Positions 33,106 through 42,682 of a stretch of 57,917 nt of DNA are shown here, in pieces (within the stretch, counting starts at the first letter, position 1; the number at the start of each line of letters is the position of its first letter). The stretch covers positions 1 to 57,917 of the forward strand of contig NZ_QVMI01000029.1 in NCBI RefSeq assembly GCF_010500965.1, in the 5' to 3' direction. The notes below the pieces were generated by a model, which saw only the letters and a list, made by a program, of their open reading frames with translations, ran no database searches and had not been told where the DNA came from. The translations under genes and the position numbers were made by a program. This DNA is from Bacteroides sp. 51. GTDB taxonomy: Bacteria; Bacteroidota; Bacteroidia; Bacteroidales; Bacteroidaceae.

Positions 33106-35313
33106 ATGTTTACCCCAAGAAAACTAATATTACCTCTCGTTTTCGCATGTTTCGGCGCCTTATCCGCCCAAAACATCAACAACCCGGTCCTACCCGGTGT
33201 GGCCGATGCCGGCGTGATCAAACACAACGGTACCTATTACATTGGTGGAGTCAATACAAATGGCGATTTCTACTCCTCCACCGACCTCGTTAACTGGGCC
33301 GGCCCCTTCCACGTAATAGACATGGACAACGAGTGGACCGCCGGAACAGGAGCCAAAAACAATCAGATACATGCCAACGACATGATCTACCTGAACGGCA
33401 CCTTCCACCTCTATTGGTCGGTAAACCACTGGGGAAAAGATAAACACATTGTGCACATTGCCCATGCCGAATCCAGCGACATCCTCGGCCCCTACCACGA
33501 ACCCGTAAAAGACCAATGGATGGACAACCGCATCGACCCGCAGGTATTCAAAGACGACGACGGCAAACTATACATGTACATGGTACGCTTCACCGATGGA
33601 AACACCATCTGGGTACGCCCCATGAAAGATCCCCGTACATTCGACGGACACCCCATTTATCTGTTCGCCTCCCTGCCCGGTACCTGGGAAACGATGGACA
33701 ACCGCGTGGCCGAAGGCCCGTGGGTAATAAAATACCGCAACAGATACTACATGATGTACAACGCCAATCATACTTCTACTGAATATGGAAATTATCAACT
33801 TGGCGTAGCCGAGGCCGACTCGCCCACCTCATTCAACAATGGCAACAAATACTCCTATCCGCTATTGCATGCAGTCCACACGGCAGACGGCCTCCTCTTC
33901 TCGCCCGGACAGCCTAATATCCTCCGTGGTCCGAATGGTTTTGAGTGGTGGCTTATCTATATGGCCAACAAGAACCAGGACAGAAGAGGCCAATACATCA
34001 ACCGTATCTACTTCCACAACAAAACGATGCATGCCGACGGGATAACTGCAAGCCAGACCGAAGGCTATTATCCCGAACCAACAAAAGCCACTTATGCCTG
34101 TACCGAAGAATTCTCTTTACAGGCCAACTCAGAAAAGTTATTAACCAACGAAGCTACTCCGGCCACTTCCTACCTGTTCGAAGCCGGAATAAAAACAGCC
34201 TCAACCGCAGGAGTCATTGCCTGGTGGAAGGACAAAAACAACTGGATAAAGGTTGGACTGGAAGCGCCAGCCAGCTGGTACGTACAGCAATGCAGAAACG
34301 GCGAAAGCACTACCCAAACATATGCCCTGCCCCAGGACTTTAAGTTTGGTGTATACCATAAAATAAGCGTAGAAAGAAACGTTACTCATTTCTCCTTTCG
34401 TATAGACGATATCCCCGCCCCCGGCGCTTCGCCGGTTTTGGAAACAAACATCACCGGAAAAGGAATCCCCGGCCTTTTCTCCGGAAACGGAAGCACGGCA
34501 TTCAACGGGCTTTTATATACCATCGGCTGGGATGAATTCGACGATAACATCACCGGCTGGGACAATATGGGCACCGCCCCCCTGTTCAAAGCGTTCAAAG
34601 GCGATATGCTTTCGCAATACGAGTTCTCCCTTCAAGTAGCCAACGAGGCAGAAAAAGGAAAAGTTGGCGCCTATCCTGTATATATAAATGAGGACAATTA
34701 CATTTTAGCCAGCCTTGATTTTGATAAGCAACACCTTACGATAGAACGGATGGAGAAAGGAAAAGCCAAATCTCCTGAAACATTCAGCCTGGCAGATTGG
34801 AAAACCCAATATGCAGATATTAAATACACCGACTTCATTGAAAAAGGATACACCTTCAACTATCCCGTCTGGATGGATGGTATTCAGTTAAACCGTCAGG
34901 CAACCGGTGAAGAAGGGGTATTCATCGACAATATGTTCGATAAACTATCGGTAGAGTACAAGATAGACAACGGGAAATGGCTTCCGGCACCCATTGCTCA
35001 AATCCAAACTACGGAAGATGCTATGTATAACGAAGTCGTATTCGAACATCCCATTAAAACCGATGCGCTACGTTTTATCAATAAAGATCCGCAGGACGAA
35101 CGCGTTTACATCTATAAAATAAGAACCAAAGAGCTATTCAAAACATCGTACAACCTACGGTTCGTTAAAAAAGAAGGCCAACTCTATGTCTTTGTAGATG
35201 GCAACCTGATTACCCGGATGAAGATTAGCAATACTCCGTCGCAAGTGGGAATATATGCCGAAAACGCAACGCCATCCTTCAATGGGATGATGCTGTACCA
35301 CATACCCGAATAA
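33106..35313 (+). CDS. GH43-family glycoside hydrolase with C-terminal beta domains
   Basis: A 735-residue secreted enzyme with a signal peptide ending GALSAQ. The five-bladed propeller of GH43 spans about 25-330. The likely catalytic base is Asp34 (GVADAGV), the pKa-tuning Asp lies near 143 (DNRIDPQVFKDDDGK), and the general acid Glu near 203 (VAEGPWVIKYRNRYYMMY). Asp is followed by Ala where most relatives have Pro. Residues from about 340 on look like concanavalin-type beta-sandwich domains, two of them by length. The family contains arabinofuranosidases, xylosidases and arabinanases, so the specificity cannot be fixed here. Confidence 0.88.
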   Translation: MFTPRKLILPLVFACFGALSAQNINNPVLPGVADAGVIKHNGTYYIGGVNTNGDFYSSTDLVNWAGPFHVIDMDNEWTAGTGAKNNQIHANDMIYLNGTFHLYWSVNHWGKDKHIVHIAHAESSDILGPYHEPVKDQWMDNRIDPQVFKDDDGKLYMYMVRFTDGNTIWVRPMKDPRTFDGHPIYLFASLPGTWETMDNRVAEGPWVIKYRNRYYMMYNANHTSTEYGNYQLGVAEADSPTSFNNGNKYSYPLLHAVHTADGLLFSPGQPNILRGPNGFEWWLIYMANKNQDRRGQYINRIYFHNKTMHADGITASQTEGYYPEPTKATYACTEEFSLQANSEKLLTNEATPATSYLFEAGIKTASTAGVIAWWKDKNNWIKVGLEAPASWYVQQCRNGESTTQTYALPQDFKFGVYHKISVERNVTHFSFRIDDIPAPGASPVLETNITGKGIPGLFSGNGSTAFNGLLYTIGWDEFDDNITGWDNMGTAPLFKAFKGDMLSQYEFSLQVANEAEKGKVGAYPVYINEDNYILASLDFDKQHLTIERMEKGKAKSPETFSLADWKTQYADIKYTDFIEKGYTFNYPVWMDGIQLNRQATGEEGVFIDNMFDKLSVEYKIDNGKWLPAPIAQIQTTEDAMYNEVVFEHPIKTDALRFINKDPQDERVYIYKIRTKELFKTSYNLRFVKKEGQLYVFVDGNLITRMKISNTPSQVGIYAENATPSFNGMMLYHIPE

Positions 35314-35336
35314 TATAACTAATAAAAGAATAGACC

Positions 35337-36293
35337 ATGAAGAAACTAAATTTACTATTTCTTGTGCTGGCATCCCTATGTTGGAGTTGCAGCAGCTGTT
35401 CGTCAGACCAGGAGAAGGAAGGAAATCCGACAATTCATTATCCCGTGCCATTGGGAGATCCTTTCATCATGTTGTACCAGGACACCTATTACGCCTACGG
35501 TACCCATGCCAATGACGGAATCGAAGTCTATACTTCTTCCGACCTCCTCAGTTGGAAAAAGGAACAAAACCTGGCATTGAACAAGCAAGACTCCTGGGCA
35601 GACCGCTGGTTCTGGGCACCGGAAGTTTATCACATCAACGGCAAGTTCTATATGTACTACTCGGCCGATGAGCACATCTGTGTAGCCACCTCAGATTCTC
35701 CTACCGGCCCTTTCATACAAAGCATAAAGGAACCGATGATAGCCAACGAAAAAGGCATCGACAATTCATTGTTCATAGATGATGACGGCACGCCTTACTT
35801 ATCTTTCGTCCGGTTCAACGATGGTAACAATATCTGGATTGCCGAACTGGAAAAAGACCTGGTAACGCTTAAAACAGAAACCATGCAACCCTGCCTGCAC
35901 GTTTCGCAAGAGTGGGAAGAAGTCTGGCCACGTGTCAACGAAGGTTCATACATCATCAAACACAACGGATTATATTACATGATCTATTCTGCCAACAGCT
36001 ACGAAAGCCCGTTCTATGGTGTAGGCTATGCCACAGCCACCTCTCCAATGGGACCGTGGACGAAATATGACAAGAACCCAATCTTTCAAAAGCCCGAAAC
36101 ACTTGTCGGAGTGGGACATAGCGCCCTGTTCAAAGACAAATCCGGTCAGCTGAAGATGGTATTCCATGCCCATCGCGACAAGAATAACATTCACCCGCGC
36201 GACATGTACATTGTAGATGTAACGTTTACCAACGATGATCCGGCCATAATGAAAATATCCGGAGAGATCATCCGTCCGCAACTTGTTTATTAA
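35337..36293 (+). CDS. GH43-family glycoside hydrolase, lipoprotein
   Basis: A 318-residue single-domain enzyme. The signal contains several Cys residues (LCWSCSSCSSDQE), so it is most likely lipid-anchored. The GH43 residues are Asp in LGDPFIMLYQDTYYAYGT near 41, Asp in GIDNSLFIDDDGTPYLSF near 142 and Glu in VNEGSYIIKHNGLYYMIYS near 202. Its short form without accessory domain suggests trimming of side chains or oligosaccharides. It lies 23 bp after the larger GH43 gene in the operon. Confidence 0.9.
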   Translation: MKKLNLLFLVLASLCWSCSSCSSDQEKEGNPTIHYPVPLGDPFIMLYQDTYYAYGTHANDGIEVYTSSDLLSWKKEQNLALNKQDSWADRWFWAPEVYHINGKFYMYYSADEHICVATSDSPTGPFIQSIKEPMIANEKGIDNSLFIDDDGTPYLSFVRFNDGNNIWIAELEKDLVTLKTETMQPCLHVSQEWEEVWPRVNEGSYIIKHNGLYYMIYSANSYESPFYGVGYATATSPMGPWTKYDKNPIFQKPETLVGVGHSALFKDKSGQLKMVFHAHRDKNNIHPRDMYIVDVTFTNDDPAIMKISGEIIRPQLVY

Positions 36294-36312
36294 TCTCTAA
36301 ACAAAGATAGAT

Positions 36313-38322
36313 ATGAAAAAGATATTCACGATCATCGCACTGATCACCTGCACGCTGGCAAATACAACTGCGCAACAGTTTGCATACAAGCTATCCGTAA
36401 AATCACCGGGCAACCCGGCCGAAAGTTATGAACTACAAGCCACCCCATCGGGAGAGTTGAAAGCGAACACCGCATTGCCACTCAAAATCACCCGTCAGGT
36501 TTCCGAAGAAGGCACTGTCAAACAAATAAAGGTAACTATAGAGGCTACCGAAACCGCATACTACAATCTTGAACAGATATTCGAACTAGACCAAATCAGT
36601 CATAGCGACTGCCAGTTCTATATGCCGGGATTCTGGTATCGCCACAACCTGCGTTCACCACAGGAAGCCCCATCGTTCCACACCAGCGACAGTTGGCAGG
36701 TACGTGAAGATAGGCTAAGCGCCCCGATGACGGGTATATTTAATGAGAAAACCGGAGAGTACTACACCGTTCTCCGACTAGACGATTTTAAAGATGAATG
36801 CCTCACCACGCATCAGGCGGGAGAAGTTATTCTAAGCGGAAAGACCTCCCTGGGCTTCACCGGATTCAGAAACATGGATGGGAATACGGCTTTGGTTTTC
36901 GGGTTCCCTTACCATGAAGCTCCGAACACTTATCTACGTAAACTGATATTAGCTCCTGCCGTACAGGCTTTTGAGAAACTGGAAAAGGGAGAGAAACGCG
37001 AACTTTGCTGGGAAATAGCTCAAGGCACGGCCAAAGATTTCTCTACATTCGTGGCCAACACCTGGGAGTACAGTTATGATAAATACAAACCAACCACCGT
37101 AGAAACCGGATGGAATACGGAAAGCGCAAAACAGGTATTGAGCAATTTCTTTACCGAAAGTTATGTAGACAAATATGATCTGAAGTATTTCTCTGGTGTA
37201 CATATGCGTACAGACGATTGTGCCAGCGTAGGTTCCGTAGAGGTAGGATTCGTTGGCCGTGTATTGCTCAATGCATTCAACGCATTGGAGTATGGAGAAA
37301 CACACAGCCAGCCCGGTTTGGTGCAAAAGGCCAACGCGGTGTTCGATAGTTATCTGGTGCACGGATTTACATCCAACGGATTCTTCAGAGAGTTCGTAAA
37401 CTATGATGATAACAGCGAGACAACCATCTACAGCATCCGCCGCCAGTCCGAAGGAGCATTTGCCATACTGAACTACCTCGACTACGAAAGAAAGCAAGGA
37501 CGGAAGCATACCGAATGGGAAGCGAAGATGAAAACATTGCTCGACAATCTTCTGAAACTGCAAAATGCAGATGGTAGCTTCCCCAGAAAGTTTGATAACG
37601 CATTTAATATCTCCGACGCATCGGGTGGCAGTACCCCATCGGCCACGCTCCCACTCACTATGGCTTACTCTTACTTCAAGAATAAGAGCTATTTGGAGAG
37701 CGCCCGCAAAACCGCCGTCTATCTGGAAAAAGAACTCATATCGAAGGCTGATTACTTTTCTTCGACATTAGACTCTAATTGTGAAGATAAAGAAGCCTCA
37801 TTGTATGCCTCTACTGCTATGTACTATCTGTCGATGGTGACCAAAGGCAAAGAGCGCGAACATTATATCGACCTGGCCAAAGAATCGGCATACTTCTGCC
37901 TTTCCTGGTATTACCTGTGGGATCTGCCGTTTGCTCAGGGGCAAATGTTGGGCGATGTAGGTTTCCAATCCCGCGGTTGGGGCAATGTATCGGTAGAGAA
38001 TAACCACATTGATGTGTTTATCTTTGAATTTGCCACTGTGTTAGACTGGCTGACCAAAGAACGGAACGAGGCCCGCTTCTCGGAATTCTCGCAAGTGATC
38101 AAAACCTCGATGTTGCAGTTAATGCCTGTCAAAGGTCATATGTTTGATATCGGCAAGGTAGGTTATTATCCCGAAGTTGTACAACATACAAATTGGGACT
38201 ACGGAAAGAATGGAAAAGGATTTTATAATACGATCTTTGCACCGGGATGGACGGTTGCTTCTCTTTGGCAAATGCTCAGCCCGGAACGGGTGAGTAACTA
38301 TTTCACAAACAGTAAGAAGTAG
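36313..38322 (+). CDS. Secreted protein of unknown family, possible helical-barrel glycosidase
   Basis: A 669-residue protein with a signal peptide ending ANTTAQ. The N-terminal 250 residues look beta-rich. The C-terminal 400 residues look like repeated helical hairpins (IRRQSEGAFAILNYLDYERK; DNLLKLQNADGSFPRKF; AMYYLSMVTKGKEREHY; CLSWYYLWDLPF). The LLKLQNADGSFPR motif is typical of (alpha/alpha) barrel glycan-active enzymes. No known family signature is recognisable. Its position inside a GH43-rich PUL, 19 bp after a GH43 gene, supports a glycosidase or lyase role. Confidence 0.7.
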   Translation: MKKIFTIIALITCTLANTTAQQFAYKLSVKSPGNPAESYELQATPSGELKANTALPLKITRQVSEEGTVKQIKVTIEATETAYYNLEQIFELDQISHSDCQFYMPGFWYRHNLRSPQEAPSFHTSDSWQVREDRLSAPMTGIFNEKTGEYYTVLRLDDFKDECLTTHQAGEVILSGKTSLGFTGFRNMDGNTALVFGFPYHEAPNTYLRKLILAPAVQAFEKLEKGEKRELCWEIAQGTAKDFSTFVANTWEYSYDKYKPTTVETGWNTESAKQVLSNFFTESYVDKYDLKYFSGVHMRTDDCASVGSVEVGFVGRVLLNAFNALEYGETHSQPGLVQKANAVFDSYLVHGFTSNGFFREFVNYDDNSETTIYSIRRQSEGAFAILNYLDYERKQGRKHTEWEAKMKTLLDNLLKLQNADGSFPRKFDNAFNISDASGGSTPSATLPLTMAYSYFKNKSYLESARKTAVYLEKELISKADYFSSTLDSNCEDKEASLYASTAMYYLSMVTKGKEREHYIDLAKESAYFCLSWYYLWDLPFAQGQMLGDVGFQSRGWGNVSVENNHIDVFIFEFATVLDWLTKERNEARFSEFSQVIKTSMLQLMPVKGHMFDIGKVGYYPEVVQHTNWDYGKNGKGFYNTIFAPGWTVASLWQMLSPERVSNYFTNSKK

Positions 38323-38406
38323 GAATAAAGAAGGGGGCATAAGTAGCTACCAATGACGTGACTAATGTCCTACTTATAATGCACCCTCACTATAAAACAA
38401 AAGATT

Positions 38407-39420
38407 ATGAAAAAACAATCCTTATTCAGTCTTTTATTAGCAACAGTGCTATTTACCGGATGCAGTTCATCCTCACATGCCGGGGAACCACCCGCACCAG
38501 AGAAAGATACATACACAAATCCGGTAGTGCGCAACAGCCTGCCGGACCCTACCATCATCCGGGCCAAAGACGGTAGCTTCTATCTGTACGCCACGGAGGA
38601 TGTTCGCAACCTGCCTATATTAAAATCGTCTAATCTGGTAGACTGGACATACATCGGCACCGCATTTACAAACAACTCCCGGCCCACATTCGAACCCGAT
38701 GGCGGGCTGTGGGCACCGGACATAAATTACATCAACGACCAGTATGTGCTTTATTACTCCATGTCTGTATGGGGTGGCGAATGGACCTGCGGAGTGGGTG
38801 TTGCCGTGGCCGATAAGCCCGAAGGCCCCTTTACGGACAAAGGAAAACTATTCCGGAGCAACGAGATTGATGTACAGAACTCTATCGACCCGTTCTATAT
38901 AGAAGACGGCAGGAAGAAATACCTCTTCTGGGGAAGTTTCCGAGGACTTTATGCCATTGAACTAAGCGCCGACGGACTATCCGTTAAACCGGATGCAGAA
39001 AAGAAACGCATTGCCGGAACCGCCTTCGAAGGTACGTACATCTACAAAAAAGGAGATGACTATTACCTGTTTGCTTCTATCGGTAGCTGCTGCGAGGGGG
39101 TGAACAGTACTTACCAATTGGTAGTGGGCCGCTCCAAGTCTCTGTTCGGGCCTTATGTGGATAAAGCCGGAAAGGATATGATGGAGAACGGGTATACGGT
39201 GGTTATCGGGTCGAACGAACGCTTTGTGGGTAACGGACATTGCTCTGAGATTGTGCAGGATAACGCGGGAAACGATTGGCTCTTGTATCACGGAGTAGAC
39301 AGAAATGCACCACAGGGCAGGGTATTACTTCTCAGTCAGATCGGGTGGGACGCCAACGGCTGGCCTTATGTCGACGGCAATAGTCCGGATAACCAGGCAG
39401 CGATTCCGGTTTTCAAATAA
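38407..39420 (+). CDS. GH43-family enzyme, endo-arabinanase-like, lipoprotein
   Basis: A 337-residue lipoprotein (LLATVLFTGCSSSS). The GH43 residues are Asp near 47 (LPDPTIIRAKDGSFYLYAT), Asp near 161 (SIDPFYIEDGRKKYLFWGS) and Glu near 208 (TAFEGTYIYKKGDDYYLFAS). The pattern WAPDINYINDQYVLYYS and the His in GNGHCSEIVQD (near 279) resemble arabinan endo-1,5-alpha-L-arabinosidases. It would cut the backbone at the cell surface. Endo- versus exo-action cannot be decided from sequence reading. Confidence 0.85.
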   Translation: MKKQSLFSLLLATVLFTGCSSSSHAGEPPAPEKDTYTNPVVRNSLPDPTIIRAKDGSFYLYATEDVRNLPILKSSNLVDWTYIGTAFTNNSRPTFEPDGGLWAPDINYINDQYVLYYSMSVWGGEWTCGVGVAVADKPEGPFTDKGKLFRSNEIDVQNSIDPFYIEDGRKKYLFWGSFRGLYAIELSADGLSVKPDAEKKRIAGTAFEGTYIYKKGDDYYLFASIGSCCEGVNSTYQLVVGRSKSLFGPYVDKAGKDMMENGYTVVIGSNERFVGNGHCSEIVQDNAGNDWLLYHGVDRNAPQGRVLLLSQIGWDANGWPYVDGNSPDNQAAIPVFK

Positions 39421-39483
39421 CAAGAGCCGGTCAGTTAATGACAGATTTCCCTGACAAGTATCAGGCTCATTAAAAAACAAAAT

Positions 39484-40620
39484 ATGATGATCAGAAAGAT
39501 TTTATTCGCAAGCGCCCTATTCGCCATGTTTGCTTGTAGCGGCAACAAAAAGAATGAATTGCCATTACTCGATAAATCGGCCTTTAATACGGAAGTAGAC
39601 GGCAAGCCTGTCTCTCTTTACACGCTGGATTCGGGCAAGGGGCTAACCGTACAGGTAACCAACTTCGGTTTGCGTGTCGTTTCCATCTGGGCGGCAGACC
39701 GCGACGGTAAGTATGCCGATGTGGCTGTGGGTTACGAAAACATAGATCGCTATATAAATAATGGTGGCGAACGCTTCATGGGCTGTATCGTAGGAAGATA
39801 TGCCAACCGCATCGCCAAAGGACAGTTCGAACTGGATGGAGTAACCTATCAGTTACCAATCAATAATAACGGTCAGACGTTGCACGGAGGCCTCAAAGGG
39901 TTAGACATGGTTGTTTGGGATGTAAACGAAGTTACCCCCAATTCCATCCTGTTCTCTTATACCTCGCCCGATGGCGACGAAGGCTTTCCGGGAGAGCTTA
40001 AGATTGACGTAAAGTACTCGCTCACAACAGACAATGGGTTGAAGATTGAATATAAAGCTACGACTGATAAGCCAACCGTGGTTAATTTGTCGAACCACTC
40101 TTTCTTTAATCTGAAAGGCGATAGCAACGGTACGATCACCGATCATATCCTGACCATCAACGCCGGCAAAACCACTCCGGTTGATAGCGTTCTTATTCCA
40201 ACGGGTGAGCTTGCTCCGGTAGATGGCACTCCTTTCGATTTCAGAACGCCAACTGCCATCGGCGAGAGAATCAATGTGGATGATGCACAGCTTAAGAATG
40301 GCTTGGGGTATGACCACAATTGGGTATTGGACCGTAAATCGGCTAACGACGTTGAACTGGCTGTGACGTTGTATGAGCCCGCCAGCGGAAGGGTGATGGA
40401 GGTATATACCGATCAACCCGGTGTACAGTTCTATAGCGGAAACTTCTTCGACGGAAAGGCGAAGAATAAGTATGGAAAGGCTATTGGCTATAGGGAAGCG
40501 CTTGCTCTGGAAACGCAGAAGTTCCCGGATAGCCCGAACCATCCGGACTTCCCTTCTACACGGTTAAATCCGGGAGAAACGTATACGCATACGTGCATAT
40601 ATAAGTTTACGACTAAGTAA
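39484..40620 (+). CDS. galM: Aldose 1-epimerase (galactose mutarotase-like)
   Basis: A 378-residue enzyme that interconverts sugar anomers. It carries a lipoprotein signal (ALFAMFACSGNKK), so it acts outside the cytoplasm. Family motifs are FMGCIVGRYANRIAKGQF, NNGQTLHGGLKG with the substrate-binding His, VNLSNHSFFNL with the catalytic His, and the Glu-containing ALETQKFPDSPNHPDFPS near the C-terminus. In a PUL it would speed anomer conversion of sugars released by retaining or inverting enzymes. Two ATG codons in a row start the gene; the first is taken. Confidence 0.93.
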   Translation: MMIRKILFASALFAMFACSGNKKNELPLLDKSAFNTEVDGKPVSLYTLDSGKGLTVQVTNFGLRVVSIWAADRDGKYADVAVGYENIDRYINNGGERFMGCIVGRYANRIAKGQFELDGVTYQLPINNNGQTLHGGLKGLDMVVWDVNEVTPNSILFSYTSPDGDEGFPGELKIDVKYSLTTDNGLKIEYKATTDKPTVVNLSNHSFFNLKGDSNGTITDHILTINAGKTTPVDSVLIPTGELAPVDGTPFDFRTPTAIGERINVDDAQLKNGLGYDHNWVLDRKSANDVELAVTLYEPASGRVMEVYTDQPGVQFYSGNFFDGKAKNKYGKAIGYREALALETQKFPDSPNHPDFPSTRLNPGETYTHTCIYKFTTK

Positions 40621-40650
40621 ATGACTTTGTAAGAAAAATATAATACCATT

Positions 40651-42459
40651 ATGAAAATCAGACTCATTCTTTTAGCCCTTCTCTTCGCTTCCACAGGACT
40701 CCATGCCCAATGGAAACCCGCAGGAGACAAAATAAAAACCAATTGGGCCGAAACGCTCGACCCCAACAACGTATTGCCCGAGTATCCCCGCCCTATTATG
40801 GAGCGTACCGATTGGGTAAACCTGAATGGCCTTTGGGATTACGCCATACTTCCCATCGGACAGCGTGAACCCCAGCAATTCGATGGTAAAATCCTGGTTC
40901 CATTTGCCGTAGAATCCAGTCTGTCCGGCGTACAAAAGAACCTCGGAAAAGACAATGAACTGTGGTACAAACGCACCTTCACCGTGCCGTCTTCATGGAA
41001 AAGCAAGACCGTGTTGCTGCACTTTGGCGCAGTAGACTGGAAAACTGAAGTCTACCTGAACGACATCAAGATCGGTACGCACACCGGAGGATATGCTCCG
41101 TTCAGTTTTGATATTTCCCCTTACCTCACCCCGGGCGCCCAAAAGCTGGTGGTCAAAGTTTGGGACCCTACGACCGATGGTTACCAACCCGTAGGCAAGC
41201 AACATAAAAATCCGCATGGCATATGGTACACACCCGTATCGGGCATCTGGCAAACCGTTTGGCTGGAACCGGTTAATAAGAAGTTCATCGCCAACCTGAA
41301 AACCACGCCCGACATTGATGCCAGGAAACTGAGCGTGAAGGCTTGTACCGAAGGAACTGCCTTTGGCGATATTGTAGAGGTGATCGTAAAAGACGGCAAT
41401 ACAACCATCGCCAGGGCGAAAGCCGCCACAAGCGAAATGCTCGAAATTGCCATCGACAATCCTAAACTATGGTCGCCCGAATCGCCCGCGCTCTACGACC
41501 TCGAAGTTAGTCTTTACAGCCAGGGCAAGCTACAAGACAGAGTAAAAAGCTATGCCGCCATGCGCAAGGTTTCGAGCAAAAGAGACGGGAATGGCATTGT
41601 TCGCCTGCAACTCAATAACAAGGATTATTTCCAGTTCGGCCCGCTCGATCAAGGCTGGTGGCCCGACGGACTGTACACCGCACCAACCGACGAAGCACTA
41701 CTGTACGATATACAAAAAACAAAGGATCTCGGTTTCAACATGATCCGTAAACACGTAAAAGTGGAGCCGGCACGTTGGTACACACACTGCGACCGCATCG
41801 GTATCCTCGTTTGGCAGGATATGCCCAACGGCGATCGCTCACCCCAATGGCAAAACAGGCAATACTTCACCGGAACCGAAGCCGTACGCACAGGCGAATC
41901 GGAAGCCAATTTCCGCAAGGAATGGAAAGAGATTATGGACTATCTGCACTCCTACCCTTCTATCGTGACCTGGGTTCCGTTCAACGAGGCTTGGGGACAG
42001 TTCAAAACAGTTGAATTTGCCGAATGGACGAAAACCTACGATCCTTCCCGCCTGGTGAACCCAGCCAGTGGAGGTAACCACTACCACACAGGCGATATGT
42101 TGGACCTGCACAACTATCCTGGTCCGGAAATGTATCTGTATGATGCCGAAAGGGCAACAGTACTGGGCGAGTATGGCGGCATCGGCCTCCCACTCGACGG
42201 ACACCTGTGGCAAACGGACAAAAACTGGGGATACGTTCAGTTCAAAAACGCTAAGGAGGTAACAGACGAGTATGTGAAGTATGCCGAAATGCTAAAGAAA
42301 ATGATCCGCAGTGGCTTCTCCGCAGCCGTTTATACCCAAACCACGGATGTGGAAGTGGAAGTTAACGGACTGATCACGTATGACCGGAAGATTATTAAGG
42401 TAGAAGAAGACCGGATACGGAAAGTAAATCAGGAAATCTGTAATTTATTGAACAAGTAA
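40651..42459 (+). CDS. GH2-family glycoside hydrolase
   Basis: A 602-residue secreted enzyme (signal ending STGLHAQ) with the GH2 plan. The sugar-binding jelly-roll domain (NLNGLWDYAI; WYKRTFTVP; GGYAPFSFDIS) and immunoglobulin-like domain (LWSPESPALYDLEV) precede a TIM barrel. The acid/base Glu is in WVPFNEAWGQF near 446 and the nucleophile Glu in VLGEYGGIG near 506. GH2 includes beta-galactosidases, glucuronidases, mannosidases and alpha-L-arabinopyranose enzymes. At 602 residues it is one of the short members. It is the last gene of PUL 1. Confidence 0.93.
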   Translation: MKIRLILLALLFASTGLHAQWKPAGDKIKTNWAETLDPNNVLPEYPRPIMERTDWVNLNGLWDYAILPIGQREPQQFDGKILVPFAVESSLSGVQKNLGKDNELWYKRTFTVPSSWKSKTVLLHFGAVDWKTEVYLNDIKIGTHTGGYAPFSFDISPYLTPGAQKLVVKVWDPTTDGYQPVGKQHKNPHGIWYTPVSGIWQTVWLEPVNKKFIANLKTTPDIDARKLSVKACTEGTAFGDIVEVIVKDGNTTIARAKAATSEMLEIAIDNPKLWSPESPALYDLEVSLYSQGKLQDRVKSYAAMRKVSSKRDGNGIVRLQLNNKDYFQFGPLDQGWWPDGLYTAPTDEALLYDIQKTKDLGFNMIRKHVKVEPARWYTHCDRIGILVWQDMPNGDRSPQWQNRQYFTGTEAVRTGESEANFRKEWKEIMDYLHSYPSIVTWVPFNEAWGQFKTVEFAEWTKTYDPSRLVNPASGGNHYHTGDMLDLHNYPGPEMYLYDAERATVLGEYGGIGLPLDGHLWQTDKNWGYVQFKNAKEVTDEYVKYAEMLKKMIRSGFSAAVYTQTTDVEVEVNGLITYDRKIIKVEEDRIRKVNQEICNLLNK

Positions 42460-42485
42460 GTTTGAAGAGTCATTCAGGATAACAC

Positions 42486-42545
42486 CGAAGCAAAGCTTCG
42501 TATTTGACTCACGCAAGGGGGTGCCTGCACAGGCGCCCCCTTCTA
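42486..42545 (+). terminator. Terminator ending PUL 1
   Basis: A small hairpin, CGAAGC-AAA-GCTTCG (42486-42500), is followed by a strong one (AAGGGGGTGCCTG-CA-CAGGCGCCCCCTT, 42515-42542 with one bulge) and T-rich sequence. It lies directly after the GH2 gene. Confidence 0.8.
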
Positions 42546-42576
42546 CTTTTATATATTGCCGATGAAAGTTTCATGC

Positions 42577-42651
42577 GTTTGCTGACACCCGGGTGTGAAT
42601 AGATCTGACACCCGGGTGTCAAGCCCGTTCACACCCGGGTGTCAGCAAACA
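42577..42651. repeat. Three CCCGGG palindromes at 23-bp spacing
   Basis: ACACCCGGGTGT occurs three times with centres 23 bp apart (units from 42583, 42606 and 42629). The two outer copies are inverted with their flanks (TTTGCTGACACCC...GGGTGTCAGCAAA), so the whole block is also a large palindrome. It lies between the ends of two convergent PULs. Confidence 0.8.
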
Positions 42652-42682
42652 GGTGAAACCTTCTGTTGGAGATGAAGCTGGT

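Noticed and set aside
42577-42651. Possible short CRISPR or multimer of transcription terminators
   Set aside because: Only three palindromic units are present, with 9-11 bp between them and no T-runs. They are better described as a palindrome array.
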